Part shown: positions 34,605 through 44,907 of the stretch, piece by piece
Numbering within the stretch: position 1 is the first letter of the stretch
Layout: every line of letters starts with the position of its first letter
Source: Brachionus rotundiformis
Lineage: Eukaryota > Rotifera > Eurotatoria > Ploima > Brachionidae
Direction of reading: 5' to 3'
NCBI GenBank assembly: GCA_016802295.1
Contig: JAESIW010000138.1
Coordinates: forward strand, 4,329,097-4,393,096
Length of the DNA: 64,000 nt
Notes under the pieces: model-generated
Databases searched by the model: none
What the model saw: the letters and a program-made list of their open reading frames with translations, nothing else
Told to the model about the DNA's origin: nothing
Position numbers and translations under genes: made by a program

Positions 34605-34795
34605 GTCGGGAATGAAAATCTTAAATGTGTCGAGAGCTTTACATAACTGGGAAGCGTAATTAGCAAAAATGGTGGCTCCGAAGAAGACTTCGAAACAGAT
34701 TAACGAAGACCAGAACTGCTTTCTTCAAATTAAGGCATATGCGGTATTCGCTGCGACTGAGGACTAAATTAAATCTTATTATTCGTCTTATTCGT
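34605..34795 (+). pseudogene. RT remnant, segment after the palm
   Basis: Plus-strand reading NLKCVESFTYLGSVISKNGG, then SEEDFETD, a stop and RRPELLSSN matches the conserved FTYLGSxIS block and the helix that follow the FADD box in LINE reverse transcriptases. Distance and strand make it the continuation of 33825-34140. The next stretch, 34800-34970, shows no feature. Confidence 0.75.
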
Positions 34796-35322
34796 ATATT
34801 TCCACAACATTAATCAAACTCAGGCTTTAATTGTGTTATTAATTATGTCAATTAAATCGTTTAAATAAATAAAATAAAATATAAAAAACAATTTGAATCT
34901 ATCTCCGAGGGTTAACATATACAAAATTATGGCACATCTTTATAATCTTCAAGGACCAAGCTGAATTTCTGTTAAAAATAAAAGCTCCTTGAAAATAAAA
35001 GGGTTGATTCTTGCAGCTGAATATCACAAACTTTGCCAATACAATTTGTAAAATGGCTAGCCATATGCTCATTTAAATCTTATTGAATTAGGTTTGAATT
35101 ACATACTTTACCAAAGATAATTCAAAGATAGTTAAATCTTTGGAAAAACAATTAAAGCTTGGAAGATATGAATAATTTTTATTTGTAGTTTATTTAATAA
35201 AAAATTTAAAATAATAAAATTTAAAAAAAATTTGAATTAATTAAAATTTGGTCTAATAAAATAAAAAATTTTTGTTGTTGAAATTAAAATAAAGACAAAA
35301 TAAAATGAAAAAAAAATATAAA

Positions 35323-37518
35323 TTATATTTTAAGATTAAATTTTGCAGTCAAATCTTGAAAAGCATCACGAAAGCGCTTATTGATAAAAAAGTAAATTAT
35401 TGATGTAATCGAGGATGAGAATAAAAAAAATAGATTACCTAAATAATAATAATTAGTACATATTTTGTTTATTTCATCACACACATTGATTTTTATTTTT
35501 TGATAAAAAACAAATAAATTCAATGATAATTCAAATCCTCTAGAAACTATTAAAATACTTATATTAACTATTATGATAATAACAGTTCTAAACATTGCTA
35601 AATCCGCTTTTGAATTTCGATCTGTTGCATGAATATTAACTATTAAATTTTTTTTTCTATCCAATTCTTTTTTGAATTGAAAAATCATCAATATATCAAT
35701 TATTACAATTATAATTACCAGAATAACATCATTTAGAATAAAATTTAAGGAAAATAAGATAAAATAAACTGGATTCTGTGTTTTAAATTGTATGTTTCTA
35801 TACATTGGAGGGACTTCTTTGTCAAATAAGCCTTTGAAAGTATTGTGTCTGGGAAATTCTGGATAAAAAATATAATTGTCCAAAAAATCAATATTGGCTT
35901 CACTAGTCAAAAACTTGTCCAAATTCATAAAAAAGCTTATTAATGCCAATATAAAAATAAATAAGAATTTTATTTTGGTCTTTTTTAGCTGAAATTTGTT
36001 TCTTTTTAAATTATATAATCTCTGAAGTGAAGCAAAAAAGTTCAATATGTTTGAAATTGTTTTTAAAATGTTTCCAAAAAAGTGGATCACATAAATCTCA
36101 AAGTATTGTACCGCTTTTGAGTAAGAAATAGCAGGACAAAAGCTTAAATTTTGAAAGATACAAAAATTCATTTCATGAAAAATATAGATAAAAGAATACA
36201 TAAAGTTTACAATTGAATTTAAATACATCCATTCATAGAGGTTTCTGAATTTTTTCATTTGATTTTTTTCAGAAATTAATTTTTTGAGTATTAAAATATT
36301 AACAAAATTAGTTGCCAATGAAGTTATGCAAAGGCCAGGTATCAATAGAATACTTGCTAAGCTTGGGATCTCTGAAATGAATAGTTTATCTATGTCGCTG
36401 GCATGTTTTTTTTTCTTATAATCAGTTTTATTGCAATTGTTTATCATGGACGGAAAGTCACACAATCCTTGGTCTTGGTAATAACACAAATCGTCAACTG
36501 TTAAATTGTAAAAAGTAGAAAATGAGTCCATCAGCCATAAAAAAAGGCAAGAACAATGATACTTGTCAAAAAGATCTATTAAAATAAAGTTATTTCGAGG
36601 AAAATTTAAAAAAAAACATATGTCTTCATCAGGATAATCATAATCAACAATTGAAAGAGTAAAATTTTTAGAAAATAAATGGTTTGAATTGATGCTGTTC
36701 ATAAATAAAAAGCCATCTTCCAACGTATAGATATCGTCGTCCAGATTTAGCTCTAGAGTTTTTAAATTGGGAAAATTGGCAAATATTTGACCATCTATTG
36801 AATCTAACCGACCAGATATTTTCAAAAAATCCACAGTATTGAACAAATTTGGATTTAAAAGCTTGTTATCCAAATTGAATCTATAAAATCTTAGCTCCAG
36901 TCCATTTATTTTTGAATTTAAATCAACACTTGTTTCTGTAAAACTAAGTCGGTTAAGTTTGACCAAAGTGTCAGATATTCCAAAAATCCTAAGATAGCTA
37001 ATTTTGCTATTTTTGAATATTTCTGGACTTGTTTCTTGGTAATACTTGCAGTTAACAAAAAAAAATATATCATCGAAATTATTGAAAACTGAAGATGTGA
37101 CATCACTGTTATATAAAGTTAGATGTGAGAATAAAAATCTCAATGAAAGTGAAATGTTATTTTGGATCAAGTTGTTGAATGTTGTTATATTTGGATGGAA
37201 GGCCTTTACATACAGAAACTTAAATGTAGCTCTATTATCGAATATTGAATAATTATTAAATCTTAAATTATTGTCAAAAAAGAGAAATTTGTTTGGAATG
37301 AATGTAATAAGACTTATATGGTTCTTGTTTTTTATACAATCAAATTTTATGTCTTGGTAGAAGTTAAATCGTTTCACGACGATATCGTAGAACTGATAAA
37401 ATGGATAGCTGACTTGAAAGCTTTTTGTGAATGAAATACTAAATGATTTTTGGTTAAAACATTCATTGTTGTCTACTTGATCACATTTTATTACCTTAAT
37501 TAGCAAAAAAAAAAACAT
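35323..37518 (-). CDS. Orphan seven-helix receptor with long ectodomain, paralogue B
   Basis: Single 731-codon frame, colinear with paralogue A and clearly related throughout. It has a signal-like start (MFFFLLIKVIKC), an Asn-rich ectodomain with LRR-like NFPNLKTLELNLDDDIYTLE, TM1 ASILLIPGLCITSLATNFVN, TM3 ending FFASLQRLYNL, TM6 VIIIIVNISILIVSRGFE, and TM7 FFLFSSSITSIIYFFINKRF followed by RDAF. TM6, the TM3 end and the cysteine-bearing loops are best kept, while ectodomain loops vary. That pattern suggests constraint on both copies rather than decay. The shared 5' and 3' flanks show that the duplicated unit is about 2.76 kb (24840-27600 and 34970-37730). Probable rhodopsin-like GPCR; ligand unknown. 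Confidence 0.8.
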   Translation of the reverse strand: MFFFLLIKVIKCDQVDNNECFNQKSFSISFTKSFQVSYPFYQFYDIVVKRFNFYQDIKFDCIKNKNHISLITFIPNKFLFFDNNLRFNNYSIFDNRATFKFLYVKAFHPNITTFNNLIQNNISLSLRFLFSHLTLYNSDVTSSVFNNFDDIFFFVNCKYYQETSPEIFKNSKISYLRIFGISDTLVKLNRLSFTETSVDLNSKINGLELRFYRFNLDNKLLNPNLFNTVDFLKISGRLDSIDGQIFANFPNLKTLELNLDDDIYTLEDGFLFMNSINSNHLFSKNFTLSIVDYDYPDEDICFFLNFPRNNFILIDLFDKYHCSCLFLWLMDSFSTFYNLTVDDLCYYQDQGLCDFPSMINNCNKTDYKKKKHASDIDKLFISEIPSLASILLIPGLCITSLATNFVNILILKKLISEKNQMKKFRNLYEWMYLNSIVNFMYSFIYIFHEMNFCIFQNLSFCPAISYSKAVQYFEIYVIHFFGNILKTISNILNFFASLQRLYNLKRNKFQLKKTKIKFLFIFILALISFFMNLDKFLTSEANIDFLDNYIFYPEFPRHNTFKGLFDKEVPPMYRNIQFKTQNPVYFILFSLNFILNDVILVIIIVIIDILMIFQFKKELDRKKNLIVNIHATDRNSKADLAMFRTVIIIIVNISILIVSRGFELSLNLFVFYQKIKINVCDEINKICTNYYYLGNLFFLFSSSITSIIYFFINKRFRDAFQDLTAKFNLKI

Positions 37519-37739
37519 AAGTGTACATTTTTACTATTACTTTAAATCTCGAAAATTGAAAATTTTGAAATATTTATATTTTTGCATATTAATATATTTT
37601 AAAAATTAACAAAGAATTTAAAATAAAAATCTCAAGAGCGACTTTGGTATTCGAAAAACTGCGCAAGTATTGTCCACTGAGAAGTAAAATGTATTAAAAT
37701 ATCAATTAAATTAATAACAATAATGAAATTTAAATTGAT

Positions 37740-39870
37740 TTTTTGGCATAAAGCAGTTTCGAGTATGTTTTATTGTGTCAGAGCTATTTTTAAATATTGA
37801 AAATAAAATATGTTTATTTAAATTAAATTTAATTCAAATCAATTTTTTAGGTATAAAATCATAAAATTTAATTTCAATTAACAAACACTAGTATCCAGAT
37901 CTAGAACGAGTTAAAAGTCCATTCAAAAACCTGGTTGCAGCATCTCAATTTTTCCATTGATTACACACCGTACTAGGTTCTAATCTTGAAGGAATAAAAC
38001 AAACTCTGTCCTAATTAAAGGTATTCATAGTCATGCCAATTGCGGTTTTTTCCGCATTAACCAGAATCAATAACGCATCAAGTTCGCTCTAATATTGCTG
38101 TGCCAAGTGATTTAGAATTTTAAGTGACCTAAAACCTTTTGTTTACTTTCATATTTCTTAGGACTCATTTTTGATTCTCTAATCTCAATATCTTTTGAAT
38201 GCAGTAACTAAATCTAGTTCTCAGTATTTTATTTTACGGATTTTGGAGACTTAATTAAATATTAGATAAAAAAATATTATTTCAGGTTTATTCGAGAAAA
38301 TAGTTAATAAATTTTTGACAATTTTTTTTAGAACTTTCTGGTGTTCGTATAAACCTAAACCCCAAGTCCAAATTTATAACCAAATTTGATTGAGTAGGTC
38401 GATTCTTTCAACTTGATAAGATACTTATCGCACCCAGTATAGACCACTACGTCCAACAACATCTGCTGAACTTTGTTCTGCCCTATTTCAGGAAATTTAC
38501 TTAGTTTGGTAATTTCATGTGGTAAATCATTCAAGAGAAAAAATCCTTTTCAACGTCAAGAAATTATGGACAAATTAAAAGAGGAGAGAAAGTGGATCCT
38601 ATAGTTCATAAAGCAGAATAAATACACAATGGAGATGTTCGATGGCAAAACATTTCCATCGAGAAGAACCAGATGGCAAAAAGCACCATATTTTTTCTAA
38701 TGTTTTTCACTGCGTTTTTATCAACGCGTCCCCCTTTGATCAGTGATTCTTGTTATCAAAAAATCGAAATTAGATTGAATCAGTCTGTTATCATTCTTTA
38801 AGTACACCTTATTTTTTCTTTTAATTCTAGGATTGTTTCCAACTTTTGATCAAAATAAAAATTTTCATACAAAATTTAGTAATTAAAGAATTAAAGCCTT
38901 GAATTTGATATTAATTTGGCAAAAGAATCCAAAAAATCAAAAACACCCAGCCATTTATAAACTTCAATAATTATTTTATTGAACCAACTAAACTGCTGAA
39001 TTTAAAAATTGAACTTGGTATCAGATCTTCAAACTAAATATTAAGTGAATAAACATCTTTTGAAAATTAGAATCTAAAAATTATCTAAATAAAATCATTT
39101 CATATTTTATTAATTTATTCAGAAAATTAATTTTTTCCTAGTTAAAGTATTCCATTATTTCAATAATTCTGAACCACCATGTAGTCAAAAATATAAAATT
39201 AAGATAAGAAATAGAAAAATAAAATAAAACTAAACTAGTTTTCTAGGGTTTTTTTAATTGAATTATTTTAATGAATGATTTTAATTTACTTTATTCTAGA
39301 AAAATAAAAGCCTTAAAATTTTTTAATAAAATTCAAATCAAATAATCTTAATTTTTAAACATTGAAAAAAACAAATTTCATAATACATTTTAAAATTTTT
39401 TGATAATAAAAACGAATAAAAATGAATTAGTTGTAAAAGTAGATAGAATTTGCACTTAAACTTGAGTTCAAGTATAGCCAAACTCAAGGCTGTAAAAAAT
39501 ACTTCATTTTCTCTCTATAAATAGTTCTGTATTTTCTGTTTGTACGTACAAACAAGCGTTGTTCACGGGATTCACTAACTCTAAATTATTGACAATTTTA
39601 AACCTCTTTGCTTCGTCTTTCGAAGATTGGTTTTATCCATTTTATTAAACCTGTCAGTATAACTAGAGGATCTCAACTAGTCTAGTTCTCTGTACTTTTA
39701 CAACTCATTTATATTTTTTACACAGTATACCATGAGCTAAAGGCATAATGTGGTCTAACAAGTGATTTAATTTGATTTGGAAACTAATTCCTCAGAAATG
39801 AATGTTTTAATATTTTTTTATTGAAATATTTTTTCGTTATCCTTTAATTTTTTAAACAACTATTCTTTTC
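37740..39870. other. Intergenic stretch with scattered scraps
   Basis: Mostly AT-rich. Around 38555-38700 one plus frame reads RQEIMDKLKEERKWIL, a stop, then KQNKYTMEMFDGKTFPSRRT, possibly from a dead element. At 38861-38896 it matches 30478-30513. No supported gene. Confidence 0.4.
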
Positions 39871-39883
39871 TTTTAATTATCTT

Positions 39884-40709
39884 TTAAATTACTTTTTTTA
39901 ACTGCGCATCATTTTTTTTCATGCTTTCTTCGATGCTTTGTCTCGAAGTTGAAGGTAAATTTGTCAGTGATTGAACCTCAGAATTTGAAAGCAAAGTTGA
40001 ACTATTGACAGTTGTTTTCTAAAAATATTGATAATTCAATTTTTAAAGAATTAATGAAAGCTTTATTTCTTTTAAAAGTGGAATCAAAATTTGAAGAGTA
40101 TTATTTCAATCGTTTTTAGCTGAAATTGAATTCTAAGAGTTTCTCAGAAAAGAATTTAAAATTTCTATCGATGTTTTCGACGTTTTTCGCTTTAGTCTAG
40201 GCAGGTGTTTCTGTGAGCGATAATCCATCGAACGATTTGGATAACGGAGTTGGTGGAGGGTTGTCGTCAATTGGTGAAACATGAATTGAGGACTTCACAT
40301 TGCTTTCTATTCGGGCAGCATTAATCTTAATTGGTGTTTTATCTACATTTAGAGTCCTCACTTCTTTTTCTATCTAAATTTCTAGTGAGATAGTTTAATC
40401 AAGGATTCTTCATAATTCTAGCTCGCGAAAAATTACATCGAAAATTTCTTTGGACCTTAACTTATCCAAAAGGAAAAATTTTTTCTTCCTGAATTTGTAT
40501 TATATTTAACTGGTTGCGCCACTTCTATCTAAAAGATTATATAAATTAATTAAGATGAAAATATTATCAAGTTTTTAATAATCATCAATTTCAGATAATG
40601 GTAAATGACGACGCTTTACCATCGCTTTGGTTGCTTTTTGAATGTTGGATTTTTTTCTGAAAATCAAAATTTCGATACATTGAACATTAAACTTTCTTTT
40701 TGACGCCAT
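39884..40709 (-). CDS. Unrecognised multi-exon candidate gene
   Basis: Four minus-strand segments look exonic. The first, 40620-40709, is MASKRKFNVQCIEILIFRKK ... KATKAM with donor GTAAAG. The second ends at 40528 (IEVAQPVKYNTNSGRKNFSF). The third, 40197-40373, is IEKEVRTLNVDKTPIKINAA ... PIDDNPPPTPLSKSFDGLSL to a TAG. The fourth, 39884-40018, has NSSTLLSNSEVQSLTNLPST ... MKKNDAQLKKVI to a TAA. Acceptors (tttag) precede the last three. The join from segment 2 to 3 and from 3 to 4 lacks a convincing donor in phase, so it may be two genes, alternative ends or a decaying gene. Ser/Thr-Pro sites (TPIK, PTPLSK) suggest a phosphorylated, largely disordered protein. No family recognised. Confidence 0.4.
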
Positions 40710-40767
40710 GCTTTTTTTTCGATAATTTTTTCCCTAAAATTTCTAAATTTTTAATTTTTTTTTACAG

Positions 40768-41176
40768 ATTTATATAATAATGAACTATTTTTCGAAAATA
40801 ATAACGAATCATTGAAAATTACTGATCAAATAATCAAGAGAGGAATTGAATTAAAACAAAATCAAGAAAATCTTCGAACAATCTACGATGATGCATTCAT
40901 TCCAACGCAAAATGTAGTAATTATTAAATTTGTAGAGAATAAAACTTAATTAAAAATTAAATACTATTAGAATTAGAAAGCATCGTTTTAAAAAGCGCAT
41001 AAACATTTGGAAGTAAATATATTTTAAGAGCCAAAGAAAAAATTAAAAAGTTACTCCAGTAATCAGGAATTTTTTAATAGAAAATTTTTCTCATGAACTT
41101 TTAAACATTTTAATTTTTTTCCAGAATAGGATTGAGAAGACTAATGGGTTAGTAACTGCCAGACTGGACTTTTAAA
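40768..41176 (+). CDS. Unrecognised small spliced gene fragment
   Basis: After an acceptor (tttttacag) at 40767 the plus strand is open for 48 codons (LYNNELFFENNNESLKITDQ, IIKRGIELKQNQENLRTIYD, DAFIPTQN) to a donor gtagta at 40914. A second acceptor (ttttccag) at 41126 leads to NRIEKTNGLVTA and an early stop near 41176. The joined text is protein-like and helical. No first exon with an ATG was found, so the start is unknown. It is head-to-head with the minus-strand candidate at 40709, 58 bp apart. Confidence 0.35.
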
Positions 41177-41380
41177 TGTCAAAAAAAGTCAATCAGCTGT
41201 AGCTTTTTATAGAAAAAGTAAAAAAATTATAACTAAATTCTAAAAATTAATCTTTAAATATCAAGAAATTAACTATTACTAGAGAAGATTAAGAAAGAGA
41301 CCGTAATTCAGTTAAAATCAAATAAATAAATAATTATCCTTTTTTTAAGCTATTTAATATGAATTTAAATCAATACTCGT

Positions 41381-41482
41381 ATGAAAATCTCGACTTCTCC
41401 AGATTTTTATCCATTGAAATTGCTTTGGCATGAACTGAAGGACAATGTAAGGAAAAAACAATGTAACAGTGAAGGTTGTACC
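41381..41482 (+). pseudogene. Tc1-like transposase scrap
   Basis: The plus frame reads STSPDFYPLKLLWHELKDNV followed by RKKQCNSE, a degraded SPDLNPIExLWxELK block carrying the region of the third catalytic acid. It is related to, but diverged from, the element at 1054-2267. No inverted repeats were found around it. Confidence 0.7.
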
Positions 41483-41493
41483 TAAACTGGGGA

Positions 41494-41655
41494 AGCGGAA
41501 GCGAACGCGGAACGGAAAAACACAACCTAAAACGCCGAAATGCGGAAGGGAAAATGGTCCGAAAATTTGCAATACTAAAATGTGGATGCGGAAAACAATC
41601 TTTTAAAATGCAGAAGAGGAAATTTAATTTTTTTCTAAAATGCGGAATAACTTCT
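41494..41655. repeat. Irregular GCGGAA/AAATGCGGAA repeats
   Basis: GCGGAA or close variants recur at short, uneven spacing (about 41498, 41512, 41538, 41588, 41607 and 41640), often as AAATGCGGAA. The phase and spacing vary, so it is not a simple satellite. The DNA is G-rich on this strand compared with its AT-rich surroundings. Confidence 0.45.
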
Positions 41656-41877
41656 TAATTGAATATTAAACGAATTAAAATCAAATTTTCTTGAAAAATT
41701 TATTTTATTTTGAAATAACTTAAGATAAAAATAAAGTTTTATCATACACTTAAAAATTAATTAGAAAAATATATAATAATAATCTTTAATAATATAATAA
41801 TCTTTTCATTTTATAATAATCTCATCTTTTTAAAATTTACTCTAGAAAAAAATTAAATAAAAAACTTTTTGATAAAA

Positions 41878-42042
41878 ATGGATGAGCCGATTGAGACCGA
41901 TGAAGCTAGCCACATTCTTTATCTTAATCGAACTCTTCCTCTTTCTCCTGAAACTGTTTACAAAATTTTATCAGAATTTAAGACATCTGAAATTTTGTAT
42001 ACTCAAACCATTAAAAAAGTTCAAAATGGAGATGTTTTTTAA
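41878..42042 (+). CDS. Unrecognised small open frame or first exon
   Basis: ATG at 41878 opens 54 codons (MDEPIETDEASHILYLNRTL PLSPETVYKILSEF ... KKVQNGDVF) ending at a TAA right after a run of six T. If the run were one base shorter the frame would continue NSIPESNQ to a good donor gtaaat at 42065, so it may be the first exon of a gene with an indel, real or from sequencing. Composition is strongly protein-like. Family not recognised. Confidence 0.4.
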   Translation: MDEPIETDEASHILYLNRTLPLSPETVYKILSEFKTSEILYTQTIKKVQNGDVF

Positions 42043-42623
42043 TTCTATTCCCGAATCAAATCAAGTAAATAAATTATCAAAAAAACAAAATATTTTACCA
42101 AGATAATTTCTAATTGATTAAGGCGACTGGAAATCAGATGCGTTTAGGTGGAGGCATAATGGGAAACATTTGCTAATGAATGGCATGCTCTCAAAATTGG
42201 ACCGTCAAGCTGACCGGGCAAGTGACCGCCTAAAACCGTCCACCAAACGGACCGGATTCATCTGGCCGCATCCAACACTAGTTCTAATAGACGAATTATC
42301 TTCGATTTTACCAATATCTCAACAATCCAATTTTAAGCCCATTTTTGGATACATAAAAGGGAAAGAAATTTTTCAAAATATTCAAAATTTTTATTAAATT
42401 AAAATTTACAACAATCAATCAAAAAAAATTTTAAAAATTCAAAAATTAATACAACTGTAAAAAAAAATTGACAAAAAGATATAATAATTTCAACACCTAA
42501 ACAATTAAAGCTCTAAAAAACATAAATTGATAAATTTTTAATTTTTTTTTGTAATTATTTTGTATTTTTGTACTTAAAATTTTAATAAATTACTGTTAAA
42601 AATTAGTTTAACTTTACAAAAAT

Positions 42624-44564
42624 TCATAACTCAGTAGAAACAGGCTGTTTTTCAGCCTTTAAGATCAAATTTTTAGATGCATTGTTAAGAGTAAAGGCTG
42701 TGGCTTTTACATTGTTGGCAGCATTCAAAACCTTTACGTTTGGATGCTGACTGCTGGCTCTGGGTCGAGGCTTAACTTCGCTCAATGGCACAGTCGCCAC
42801 TGAGCTCACATTGCTTACCATGGACACATTGTTCTTGGCATCTTTTTTTATGTCCTCACCGTTTGGTGAATTTTTCTCGCCATCGTTCAACTTTTCACTC
42901 GAGCTCGAGCTTGCCGAGCAGGTGGACGATGCCGACGATGGGCTTGCGGTCGAGCATTTGTCCTTTTGGCTCATCATCTGAGCCTTGTAGAGGTTGCACT
43001 TCTGGTCGTGTTCGGAGCCGTTTCCAGTCGCATGTAGCTTACAGCAGTTGCTAGCCACGGACTCAGTGCTTTCGGGCGCCAGTTTCGAGTCGCTCAAACT
43101 CGGAACGAGCGCGTGTCCGCCTTTTTTCTGCTGCTCTTGTAGCTTGCGCTTGATGGCATAGGAGGCTCGACGCGAGAATCGCTGCGACGGCCTCCGCTCG
43201 AACTGCACACTTCGTCTTGGAGTGGTCAATCTGCTCAGGTTATGGGTCTGAAATTCGGTTCTCTCCGGGCCGCGGAAACGCGAGCCGCGCCGAATGAACC
43301 CGTTGAAAATGCCACCTGTACCATTCGAGTTGAGCATGACAGGCGAGGTCCTTAGTCTGAAAAAGGCATGATACTCCACCGCGCACTTCCACAAATGCTT
43401 ACAAGCCTTCTCATCAATTAGGTTAAAAATGAATGTGTGCTCCTGCTTGAGGCCGTTGTTGTCGTCCTCGGCGACCAGTATGGTAAATTTTTTTTTAGAA
43501 AAGGTGACTTTTTCTATCTTGGGCCAGTAGAAAAGTCCTATTTTGTTGTAGGAAAGAGCGCCTTGGCCCTCCTGGCTCTCTTCAAAGACCAGGATGCCGG
43601 ACGGGGTGAGACCGAGCTTGTACTCGTTCTGATCCCGGCCGTACACCGAGTGCATATCGACTCCGTACATCTCGAGCCACTTGGCCTTGTTCAAAAAAGT
43701 GAGCTCGGCCTCGGCCGGAGTCATGCCCTTGAAGCTTGAGGAAGTGGAATATTTCTCAAAGACTTTTTCTTCAAAGTGCTCGGTTTGCTGGCTATCGGGC
43801 AAAAATCTGAACTCAGAAACGGTCTCGATGGGATGCGAGCCCGGCTCGTAGTCGCCGAGTTCTTCTTGCAGGATCAGGGCACACAGTTCTATGTATACGT
43901 TCTCTTGGCTGATTGTGCTGCTCAATTGACCAGTGCGTAGATCGTTTTTTAGCTGTAAAAAGTAGAAATAGCGCGTGAGCTCTTCCTTGAGGTTGTTTGG
44001 CTCGGCGGTGTAGAACTTTACGCGGAAAAAAAATTGGTATGGTGGCCCGATTTTGCATTGTTTTTTTATGGGCTTGGTCGGGTCGAGCCAATGTTTGACG
44101 TTGTGCGTGTCGCTGAATTGAAGACCGAAGTAGTCGGTCTCGATCAAGTCCAAGTGGTAAAACACTTGTTCGTACAGTTTGGAACCAAGCGACTTTTTGT
44201 GTATAAAAAAGCTCTCTTGAGTGTCGTCCAGAAAAACAATGGCACACTCGATTAAGTCCTTTTGGTTCTGGTTAAATTGTGAGTTTAGCTTGGAGTTTGT
44301 GTTTATTGTTTTGGTCTTATTTTTGAAGGACTTGAATGAGAAAAAGTTGGTTGGCGGCGCCGCTTGGGGCGCCTGTAGGTTGTTCAAGTTTTTTTGCTTG
44401 AATTTTTTTATTTCTTGGCAACGTTCGTTGTAGTGTTCAATGGACTCCTTGAGGTCCTCGCATACATTTAGCTTGGTGTGTTTGTCCAATTGGTCTGATT
44501 TACAGCTGCTCACCACCGATGATTTCGGACCTCGTTTGCTCAAAAAACGAAAAAAAGAAGACAT
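42624..44564 (-). CDS. Yurt/EPB41L5-type FERM protein
   Basis: Single 646-codon frame. After a short Ser/Asn-rich leader it has a FERM domain from about residue 105: F1 LIECAIVFLDDTQESFFIHK, F2 around TRYFYFLQLKNDLRTGQL, and F3 LGLTPSGILVFEESQEGQGA, GLFYWPKIEKVTFSKKKFTI and LIDEKACKHLWKCAVEYHAF FRLR. A FERM-adjacent region follows with SRFRGPERTEFQTHN and RRSVQFERRPSQRFSRR, closely matching EPB41L5/4 and fly Yurt. The family links Crumbs to the cytoskeleton at lateral epithelial membranes. The tail is disordered, rich in Ser/Ala. No PDZ-binding end is obvious. The gene is markedly richer in G+C than its surroundings. It is intronless, unlike vertebrate homologues, so it may be a retrocopy or have lost introns, but the frame is intact. 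Confidence 0.92.
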   Translation of the reverse strand: MSSFFRFLSKRGPKSSVVSSCKSDQLDKHTKLNVCEDLKESIEHYNERCQEIKKFKQKNLNNLQAPQAAPPTNFFSFKSFKNKTKTINTNSKLNSQFNQNQKDLIECAIVFLDDTQESFFIHKKSLGSKLYEQVFYHLDLIETDYFGLQFSDTHNVKHWLDPTKPIKKQCKIGPPYQFFFRVKFYTAEPNNLKEELTRYFYFLQLKNDLRTGQLSSTISQENVYIELCALILQEELGDYEPGSHPIETVSEFRFLPDSQQTEHFEEKVFEKYSTSSSFKGMTPAEAELTFLNKAKWLEMYGVDMHSVYGRDQNEYKLGLTPSGILVFEESQEGQGALSYNKIGLFYWPKIEKVTFSKKKFTILVAEDDNNGLKQEHTFIFNLIDEKACKHLWKCAVEYHAFFRLRTSPVMLNSNGTGGIFNGFIRRGSRFRGPERTEFQTHNLSRLTTPRRSVQFERRPSQRFSRRASYAIKRKLQEQQKKGGHALVPSLSDSKLAPESTESVASNCCKLHATGNGSEHDQKCNLYKAQMMSQKDKCSTASPSSASSTCSASSSSSEKLNDGEKNSPNGEDIKKDAKNNVSMVSNVSSVATVPLSEVKPRPRASSQHPNVKVLNAANNVKATAFTLNNASKNLILKAEKQPVSTEL

Positions 44565-44753
44565 TTTTATTTATTTATAAAAAAATATGTTTTTTTTCTA
44601 TTCTTCTATGATTTAATCTAAAATAAAAGCATGCTTAATCTTTTGATAGAAGAGAAGAGCGCAATTCATGTTTATTGAAAATATCATAAACTTTTGCAAT
44701 TTTGAATTAAATCTTTACTTAGTCCGAAAAACAAAAGAGAATTTATTTTCGGA

Positions 44754-44907
44754 TTCTTATCTTAATCTTAATATGATTTTGGATACGAAATATTTCTCAA
44801 ACAAAAAAGATAAATGTCGGCTACATATTTCGTAGCTACACAAATCGTAGTGTGTAGCTACGAAAATTGAAGCCGAAATAAAATTTCATGTAAACAGTCA
44901 AGAACCA
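44754..44907. repeat. 154-bp direct repeat, first unit, with long hairpin
   Basis: Nearly identical to 45071-45224 (one difference seen, C/T near the start). It contains CGTAGCTACAC...GTGTAGCTACG, an 11-bp perfect stem. The stem extends outward to CGGCT...AGCCG, making an imperfect hairpin of about 58 nt (44818-44875). Confidence 0.85.

Noticed and set aside
42785..43054. Plus frames across the FERM gene
   Set aside because: Open only because the gene is G+C-rich; antisense shadows with no family match.
43813..44247. 144-codon minus frame with many Arg/His
   Set aside because: Alternate frame of the Yurt/EPB41L5 gene, whose own frame is full length and conserved.
44818..44875. Hammerhead-type ribozyme in the hairpin repeat
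   Set aside because: The hairpin is strong but neither strand has the CTGATGA...GAAA core in the right order.
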